NCBI GenBank assembly: GCA_008931825.1
Contig: QXVZ01032797.1
Location: 1 to 23,836, forward strand
Source of the DNA: Phallusia fumigata
Lineage: Eukaryota > Chordata > Ascidiacea > Phlebobranchia > Ascidiidae
Direction: 5' to 3'
DNA: 23,836 nt
The notes under the pieces are model-generated. The model saw only the letters and a list, made by a program, of their open reading frames with translations. It was not told the origin of the DNA and made no database searches. Shown here one piece after another: positions 17,009 through 23,836 of this stretch (position 1 is the first letter of the stretch; each line of letters begins with the position of its first letter). The position numbers and the translations under genes are program-made.

Positions 17009-19821
17009 ATGCCAAAATCGGATAAGCATAAAAACCGTAAGCGAAGCTCATCTGGTTCGTCAGAACGTTCACCTTCTCCGGTAAAGAAGAAGAAGAAAAG
17101 AAGCAGAAGCAGAGAAGAAATAAAGAAAAAACACAACAAGTATGATAAACAAAGGAATCGTAGCCCAGAATCAGATAGAGATTCAAGTCCCGAGATTCCT
17201 AGACACAAAAAACAACGACCGAAATCGCCTGAACCAAAATCAAAATGGGAACGCTCATCAGAAACTGAGAAAGTTCGCATCAAGAAAGAACCTTCCCGTC
17301 GCCACCATTCTCCTGTAAGAAGAGATTCTGAATACACACATGATAGGAGAATCAAAAGAGAGGAGGACTTCGATCGTCGACAGGAGGAATTACGAAGTAG
17401 AAGATACCATGGTCGACATCCAGAAGGTCTAATTTATAACATAAAATATTGCCAAGAGTTTACCTAACTTTTATCAGTATTGGGAGTTACTAAAACTAAT
17501 TCTTTTTAGAATCATTTATTGGAAATAAAATATTTAAATATTCTGTTTGAATGGGTGACATATAAAAATTAAAAAAATATCATTTTAATTTTTGATAGAC
17601 CACAGAAGAAGCAACCATGACAGACACCAAAGAGACGTCCCTGTCAAGGAGGAACCTCAGGATAACAGAAGTAAGTTTGGATGTTTTCTAACCCATCAAA
17701 ATAAACTTGTGTTTGAAAACCATATAGTTCGGCAACCTATTGATCGCAGATTGCCAGTTTAAAAATTATGTTAAAATATTAATGAGATTGTTTCGCATAT
17801 TGATGATGTTTCTGCGTTTGTTTGTTAGAAAGGCTTAGAAAGTTGACATGTGCTATTTGTCGCTCATTGCTGCAGTTGCACTACACTTGACAATAAAAAA
17901 AAGGTGACTCAACTCAGCTCAAAAATATATTGCTGAGTACAAAGTATTTGAGGTCAATACACCTAAGTTTTCTTTAATATAGTGCCAAACAAATCAATCA
18001 ATAAATGTTATTGCATTTAGGAGGTGGGAGAGATCGTCATCAACAAGAGAGGAGGACAAATGATCAACAGAGATTGGAGGAGAGGCAACGGAGGGATGAA
18101 ACTGGGGAAACAAAGGAGGCATTTGAAAGTAAACAACAACCTTACATAGCTTAATTTTTTAAAATATTATCAACCCCAATATATATGTTTTTGTTTAAAG
18201 TATGTGATGTTGAACATGATGTTATATCGGAAGAGCAAAATGATGTTAACCACTTGTTAAACTTCCACTTGTAAAATTGAATAGTCTAAGTTTTTTTCAA
18301 AACATTACAGACAATTTTGCATTCAAATGTTGGTGTATTATTAAGGAACAAGGATGATGCGATGACAGCAATTGTTGAAACATAGAAAATATTTTGTACA
18401 CAAGTAATCACTTGTAATTTAGTATTGAGGCCAATTAAAATCATGAATTTTCCGTTGGACATTTTTGCGACCACTTGTACCACTAAAGTCTACCACAAAT
18501 CAAGAAATCAAGAATTAATTGTGCTCAGTTTATATCTGAAATGTATTTCTGGTTGTTTTAGACAAAGATGAGGAACCGGTGGAAAAAGAGAAACCAAACT
18601 TGGGTCTATCTGGTGCCCTAACTGAAGATAAAAACAGCTTTCGCGGAGTTGTCATCAAATATCGCGAGCCTCCTGAAGCCAGAGTACCAAAGAAAAAGTG
18701 GAGACTTTATCCATTCAAGGGCACGGAGGCATTAAAGGTTGTTGTTAAATTATGTTTACTTCGTTTTGACTGGCAAATATCCAATGTTTTTATGTATTGT
18801 AGATGAATTGTACAGAGCATTGATAAACTTGTTCGGATAGTAAAGCAAACACTAGTTAAAATGTCAATTACCAAATGCAGTGATTACTTTAAATTGGGTA
18901 TTTCTTAGCTTTTGGGGATTGTTTCTCGGAAAATTAACCAAAAGTTTACCCATACCCTTAGACCTTGCTTAAGAAAGATAGTATATTACCATTGGAGATT
19001 GTTGTCAATTATGTAGGTTCTACATCTGCATCGACAAAGTGCTTATTTGATTGGTCGATTACGCCGTATAGCAGACATTCCAGTTGACCACCCATCCTGC
19101 TCAAAACAACACGCCGTTTTCCAGTTTAGGTGATCAGCTAAGCTTTGTTCATTAAACCACATTCCAAACATACTAAAATGTTTTTGCACATTTTTGAGAA
19201 CATTTTTTTCTTTAATAATTTGAAAATTGTGTCATGCATAAAAATTCCCACACTTCCAAATAAAGGCTCTGTCATGCAATTAGTGACTGACATTTTTATT
19301 GTTTAGCAATTTTTGTAAACTTGCTGATAATTCAGTTGCTTAATATTTCGAAAATATTCTCAAAATAAAAGGTCCACTACCCAACTATTTGCAGACACTT
19401 GGTTTACACATATAAAGATTACAATGTTTTGAATTATGTTTTTGTGTTCAATATTAATCACTGTTACCTTCCTAACGGTATTTAGGCATAAATCTGTGCT
19501 CTTATTTTGCAGAATGGTAGAACAAGAGGTGGACGGTGTTTTACGTCGCAGAGTCAAACCATACATTATCGATTTGGGGGCTGCAAACGGGACATACGTC
19601 AACAACGAGCAAATTGAAGCACAAAGGTAACTAAAATAACAATTTCACAAACACAAACTTTGCACCCTTATGGGATATTGTGTTGCAGGTACGTTGAACT
19701 GAAAGAACAGGACGTCCTTAAGTTTGGCTTCAGCTCCCGTGAATATGTTCTGCTGCATGCTAAAAGCGACACTGCTGATGTTGCTAGCGGAAGTGAAGAA
19801 GAAGAAGAAGAGGAAGATTGA
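17009..19821 (+). CDS. SNIP1: Smad nuclear-interacting protein 1 (SNIP1), seven exons
   Basis: SNIP1 is a nuclear FHA protein that associates with spliceosomes and Smad/p300 signalling and supports microRNA processing. My exon model is 17009-17426, 17599-17670, 18021-18128, 18562-18737, 19017-19129, 19513-19626 and 19689-19821, giving 377 residues against 396 in human. Frames join without stops at every junction. The N-terminal half is rich in RS, RD and KKKK stretches. The conserved block begins LSGALTED near the start of exon 4 and runs through GVVIKYREPPEARVPKKKWR. The FHA domain covers exons 5-7 with its binding residues intact: G271-R272, S287, H290 and N321-G322-T323. FGFSSREYVLLH follows, and the protein ends in an acidic Glu tail. 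Six introns have GT-AG ends; the exon 4 donor (AAG|GTTGTT) is weak. The first 64 codons also exist at 16653-16845 as an allelic copy. Confidence 0.95.
18309..18436. repeat. Dispersed repeat, copy B, inside a SNIP1 intron
   Basis: This lies in the intron between SNIP1 exons 3 and 4 and resembles 2487-2587 in block order: AGACAATTTT, GATGATG, GAAAATATTTT, ACACAAGTAAT, CTTGTA, CCAATT. It is slightly longer than copy A through small insertions. The family is unrecognised. Confidence 0.45.
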
Positions 19822-20458
19822 AAAAATTGTATTCCCTAATGTTACTCTGCAAGGCACAAGCATCATGGGGATTAAAGAACGGATGTTGAGTCGTGCAAAG
19901 TGTTGGAATATCAAAACACCAGGAGCAGAATCATGGCGCAATTTCATCTAAAGAGGAGGGATATTGTTTGGACAGTTTTTCCTTTACAATGTCCTATGAG
20001 TTTGGCATATATAATGTGTTACTGCTTTTATACATGTGGTTTTAAAAACTTGAGTTTTGGATTGTCCAAAACGTTCGCAAAAATCTGTAATTTTTACCAA
20101 GCAAGCTATCCCATATAACAATCTGCATTGGAAACTTGGTTCTTTTAACTATTTGTAATTTTGATATCAATGCAAAAAGCGCTTGTGTGTTTGTGCGACA
20201 GCTAATACTGCTTGTTAACTAAGGCGGGGGATTGTATGCCTAAACGTCAGCTTACAATTTCATGCTAAACATGCATTTTGTTAAGTACACTGCTATGTTT
20301 GATGGTGACAGTTTTTGCACACTGCCTTTATGTGCCAAGATGAAAAACTTAAATGGTCACCAAAATCCTAAACAGCAGGTGTTGATTATATACTATTGTG
20401 TATTACTTGTTAATAATTGTGTTTATCACGCTGATCTTACTTTATCTGTTTTTTTCAG
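19822..20458 (+). promoter_or_regulatory. SNIP1-OXA1L spacer ending in a splice acceptor
   Basis: The roughly 640 bp between SNIP1 and the OXA1L acceptor hold no supportable gene. They end with TCTGTTTTTTTCAG at 20445-20458, a strong acceptor 54 bp before the OXA1L ATG. The spacer may hold a 5' exon and promoter of OXA1L or be transcribed as part of a polycistronic unit. Confidence 0.45.
19871..19876 (+). terminator. Possible variant polyadenylation signal for SNIP1
   Basis: ATTAAA lies 50 bp past the SNIP1 stop codon. I found no canonical AATAAA between this stop and the next gene's start, so this variant hexamer is the best candidate for the SNIP1 3' end. Confidence 0.35.
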
Positions 20459-20512
20459 AGATAAGTTTAGCTTGTATCATTAATCACTGTGTGATGTAAC
20501 ATAAGACTCACC

Positions 20513-23227
20513 ATGTTGCATCTCAGAGTAGGCCATTTGGCCGCGCTAAGACTGAAGACTCCAATTTGCTATCGGTGCCTCAATGTGATTCGAACTCAAC
20601 CAACGAGGCTTGTGCTTGCAAAAAACTTTCAAATCACATCTTCGCGAAGTCTAGCACTTTCCAGTATTGTTTATTCTGAAGTTGAACCGGTGTCGACTGC
20701 TGTCAACAACCCAACGGTCGTTAGCGATGTGATGTCGGCTGCAACAGACATTTCTGCAACAATTGTTGACCCTCCGTTCTCAGAACTCGGTTTAGCGTCG
20801 GGCTGGTGGCCATTACACTGGATTCAAAGTGGATTAGAAACATTTTATGTGAACACTGGTTGTCCATGGTGGCTTACAATTATTGCTGGGACGTGCATTG
20901 TACGACTCGTGACTTTACCCATCTACATTGAGACTAGAAAATACATGATTAAAATGCGAAACCATATGCCAAAGCAGCAGGCAAGTAAAAACTCTATGCT
21001 AAAATTAAGGACAAAGATGAAAGTTTTGTGCATATATACAACTATTATCACACAACCACAGACTATGCTGATTTTTAAACCAGGATATACCCAAATCATC
21101 AAAAACCATTTCAACTTCACAGGAGCAAATGATGCCTTTTTGAGAAAAATTCCCTATCCTGAAAGTTGTTGCCAAATTTATTAGGACACAACTCCCAAAA
21201 CTAGTTACTAATAAAACTTGATCCACTAAAGAAAAAAATCATTAACTTGGTCCATTATTAGTTCTTAACCAATTGCTAACCCTAGTTTTAAGGACGTTTA
21301 CCAAATATACCAGGTTTGTAAACTGGTCTATTGATAACTAGCCTGCTAACCTAGTTTGAAGATTTTAACCAAATGTGCTAACTACTAAGTTATATAATGT
21401 GTTCTGTTAACCACAGATACTAATGGAAAAGCTAAAGGATGCGAAAGTCAATGGCACATCCGTGCAGAAAATGAAGGCAAGTCAAAGACTTCGAAATCAC
21501 ATGAAAACAAGTGGAACCGGTCCAATAAGAAGTATGCCTTTGATTTTTTGTTGTAAATATATTTAATCTTATAGTCGAAAAGGATACGAGAAGCTAAAAT
21601 TTGGTGGAAACATGTATTGTTTTGAATAGTTTTTATGTTTTGTTTTGCATTTAAGAGTCTAAAGGGTTTTCTGTGAGATTTAGACACTTGTATTAAATAA
21701 AGAACTAAAGTATGATAATCTAGGCTTTTTTGTTGTAAAATAGTTGGGTAAGTATGATTTTAAACTCCTCATGAAGTTTTAGAAACAATTTAGTAAACAG
21801 TAAGAGTGTTGTATAAAACTAAACTGTAACAGTTCACACCAAATCGATCAATAATGACCCAAAGGCATTTTTGTCCCCTTAAAGAAAATTCAGAAAAATA
21901 ATTGATTTCAGAAAAATAAAGACCAACATGACAGAGTTGTGTATGCTTACAGGTTTACTGGTTAACCTTCCAATGCCAGTTCTGTTTATTTCGATGATGA
22001 TGGCTCTTCGACAAATGATGACTGTGCCGGTACCGTCTCTTGAAGCAACAAACTTTCTGTGGTTGGAGAGTTTGTGTTCACAAGATCCGTACTACATCTT
22101 GCCCTTGCTCACCGGTTCCTTCATTGGGCTGACAATTAGGTTGCAGACGAAGAGTGGGATGATGGCGAGCCCCTCTTCCACGCTACTCAAGTATGAACAT
22201 ATTTTTGTGCATTTAAAAATCACTAAAATTCGGTCGCATAATAAACCAGACCTTTGGAACCAAATAAGCCAAGATCCAGTGCCTTGGTGTTTGTTTTGTG
22301 GATTTTTCTGTAACTAGTCAATTTGCTAAGTCCATTATTTAACGTAGAATTACGTTGGTAAAAAACTAAAAACTTGAATTTAGGTGTTAAAACAACAAGA
22401 TCAGTCAACCCTAAACATAGAAATATATATTTCGCCCACCCACTGCATAATCAGTTCCTTATTCAAATAGAATTGAAAAAATGGAACTGTGTTTTATATT
22501 GTACATTTTTCAGGTTTGTTGACGTTTTACCATTTCTTCCCATCATTGGAATGCCGCTTTTGATGGGACGTTGGCCGAGTGGCATATGTTTATACATGCT
22601 GATAAACACCACAATCACAATGACTTGCATTCAAATCCTCAGTAGTGAAAAAGTCAAGGAAAAACTTAACTTTCCTGTAAGTACAAAGTATGTTTGTAAG
22701 TTGTCATTAAGTGACTTGTGTACAAATGTTATAGGAAGTAAGGCACTTAAGTAATTTGCAAATTCTTGAGGCCCTTAAATTTTTTTGCCTGGCAACCCAA
22801 TTTTGGGGATTTTTTTAGAAGTACACAAGTGAATTAGATCACAAAAAATGTTTTTTTAGCATTTCCACCAAATGTACATTTTTGACCTGAAAATTTAAAA
22901 TTCCTGCCATCTGCAACAGATAAAGTTGTTGCAAAACCAAATTATCTCCTTGTCTAGATTCTGAATGAAGAGAGTCAGAAAAAAACTAGCTTACGAAAAG
23001 TTTGGAAAGAAATGTATGCTGATGCAAAAGAAGGCGCTACACGAAGGCAAGAGCTGTCTGAAATGAAAGCAATACAAAAAAAGAAAGTAAAGGACAGAAA
23101 GAAGGCTTTAAAAGGTCCACCACCGGTGACATACGAAATTGGAACGGAAGCCATTCGTAAAGAACATGTGCCAGACTACATTGCTATGTGGAATACAAAG
23201 CCTCCAAACATTTATTCAAGAAAATGA
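20513..23227 (+). CDS. OXA1L: Mitochondrial inner-membrane insertase OXA1L, five exons
   Basis: OXA1L inserts mitochondrially and some nuclear-encoded proteins into the inner membrane, for example subunits of complexes I, IV and V, and binds the mitoribosome. My exon model is 20513-20980, 21417-21531, 21953-22190, 22514-22676 and 22958-23227: 417 residues, near the human 435. All phases agree. Residues 1-55 are Arg/Ser/Leu-rich without acidic residues, a typical mitochondrial targeting sequence. Five membrane segments of the YidC/Oxa1 fold lie near 118-138, 203-216, 241-257, 275-292 and 298-316. Family landmarks include GCPWWLTI (116-123), LPMPVLFISMMMALR (200-214), VPVPSL (219-224) and WPSGICLYM (294-302). 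The basic, Lys-rich tail of about 90 residues (exon 5) fits the ribosome-binding extension of OXA1L and argues against COX18. The first intron uses a GC donor (CAG|GCAAGT). Confidence 0.95.
20981..21416 (+). other. GC-AG intron of OXA1L
   Basis: The frame-preserving donor is CAG|GCAAGT at 20980/20981, matching the usual GC-donor consensus AG|GCAAGT, with acceptor ACAG at 21413-21416. Using the nearby GTAAAA instead would shift the downstream exon to a frame without OXA1 similarity. The intron contains a degenerate internal repeat of about 32 bp built on GCTAACC-TAGTTT and ACCAAAT, near 21276-21307 and 21342-21374. Confidence 0.8.
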
Positions 23228-23755
23228 TTTCCAGTTTAGATTGAACATATTTTTTGTTGTAGTTGTGGTTAATGCTGCTACTGAGTTTTCAAAAGGGTAA
23301 TTTTGCAACCTCCTCTTTATAGAACAGTACGAAGGACAAAGTCTTGTTTCGGAGAGTTATAAGTAACTTTAACATTTGGTGTCAAAATCAATCATCCTTA
23401 AGTCTCACTAAAAGATACATATACATTTTCCTAAAAAATGTTAGGCTTTGTCAGTATCTTACAAAAGTGGCCTACTTTTTGACAAATACATTTATGGTAG
23501 AAAGAGCTGAAGGTGAATGCCTTGTGTACCAAAAGTTAAAGTTACTTGTCTCCTATTATTGGCATTGATCCTCGAATCTGTGTTCAACCTGCATCAACTT
23601 CTGACCATTTCTAACATTAAAGAAACATTTTTGACTCGCTTTGTCCGCAGAAAAACTTGTTCATTAATGTTTTCTCTTCTATATAATAGAGATCATAACC
23701 TATAGAAATGGCATAGAGGCAATTTAAAGGGATTGATAGTGCGACCTAATCAACC
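23228..23755 (+). promoter_or_regulatory. Spacer between OXA1L and the last gene
   Basis: No coding frame here is supportable. ATTAAA at 23616-23621 could end OXA1L. Two acceptor-like sites follow: TTTGTCCGCAG ending at 23650 and TTTTCTCTTCTATATAATAG ending at 23689, the latter 66 bp before the next start codon. The order polyadenylation signal, then acceptor, then ATG is compatible with an operon junction or a short ordinary promoter. Confidence 0.4.
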
Positions 23756-23836
23756 ATGTCGTCGTACACTGTTGCTGTCAATAAGTTTGTGAATGACAAG
23801 TTTGGTGGAGATGTGAAAAATTTGCAACGGATTGAA
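23756..23836 (+). CDS. Start of an unidentified protein, cut by window end
   Basis: An ATG in a good context (CAACC ATG) opens 27 codons that run to the window edge without a stop. The peptide begins MSSYTVAVNKFVNDKFGG and is mixed hydrophobic and charged with no signal peptide or recognisable domain. Its position after an acceptor-like site, in the same direction as MCRS1, SNIP1 and OXA1L, supports a real gene start. I do not recognise the protein. Confidence 0.4.
   Translation, partial: MSSYTVAVNKFVNDKFGGDVKNLQRIE

Noticed and set aside
20513..23227. COX18 as the identity of the insertase gene
   Set aside because: The long basic C-terminal tail and the VPVPSL and PWW landmarks fit OXA1L; COX18 lacks such a tail.

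Overview
This is a stretch of an animal nuclear genome, most likely from an ascidian tunicate of the Ciona type. It is AT-rich and its genes carry spliceosomal introns. The proteins align readily with human TRAK, MCRS1, SNIP1 and OXA1L, and a tRNA-derived SINE with an A-rich tail is present. Two single-N junctions are each flanked by two diverged copies of the same DNA. I counted about 4% difference by hand at the larger one, which looks like two haplotypes of a very polymorphic animal that were not merged (Ciona savignyi would fit). Genus and species are inference, not proof.

Layout. Positions 1 to about 8060 hold no gene I can defend: AT-rich non-coding DNA, two CpG-richer promoter-like islands (about 900-1290 and 3870-4160), a tRNA-like fragment (about 4338-4402) and a SINE (about 5932-6077). 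On the minus strand, 8248-10413 encodes a full-length TRAK/milton kinesin-dynein mitochondrial adaptor in one uninterrupted reading frame. Its shorter, diverged tandem paralogue lies at 11694-12962. Most of the 5' part of that paralogue is repeated at 13174-13748, after an N, and I read this as the other allele rather than a third gene. A 1.1 kb divergent spacer leads to a plus-strand cluster: MCRS1 (15098-16405, intronless), SNIP1 (17009-19821, seven exons, with its 5' end repeated before an N at 16846), OXA1L (20513-23227, five exons, one GC-AG intron), and the start of an unidentified gene at 23756.

How the genes relate. MCRS1 and SNIP1 are both nuclear FHA-domain proteins and lie only 247 bp apart on the left haplotype contig. 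OXA1L inserts proteins into the inner mitochondrial membrane. Every plus-strand start codon has a plausible 3' splice acceptor within about 16-66 bp upstream, and intercistronic polyadenylation signals are weak or absent. This fits the spliced-leader, operon-style expression known in Ciona. The two TRAK genes also have acceptors shortly upstream of their ATGs.

The most interesting biology is the TRAK paralogue. It keeps the coiled coil and a GKPGVPGT element but has changed both short motifs by which such adaptors engage dynein-dynactin, and it lacks the C-terminal half. The most important caution is that both apparent local duplications are probably assembly artefacts.
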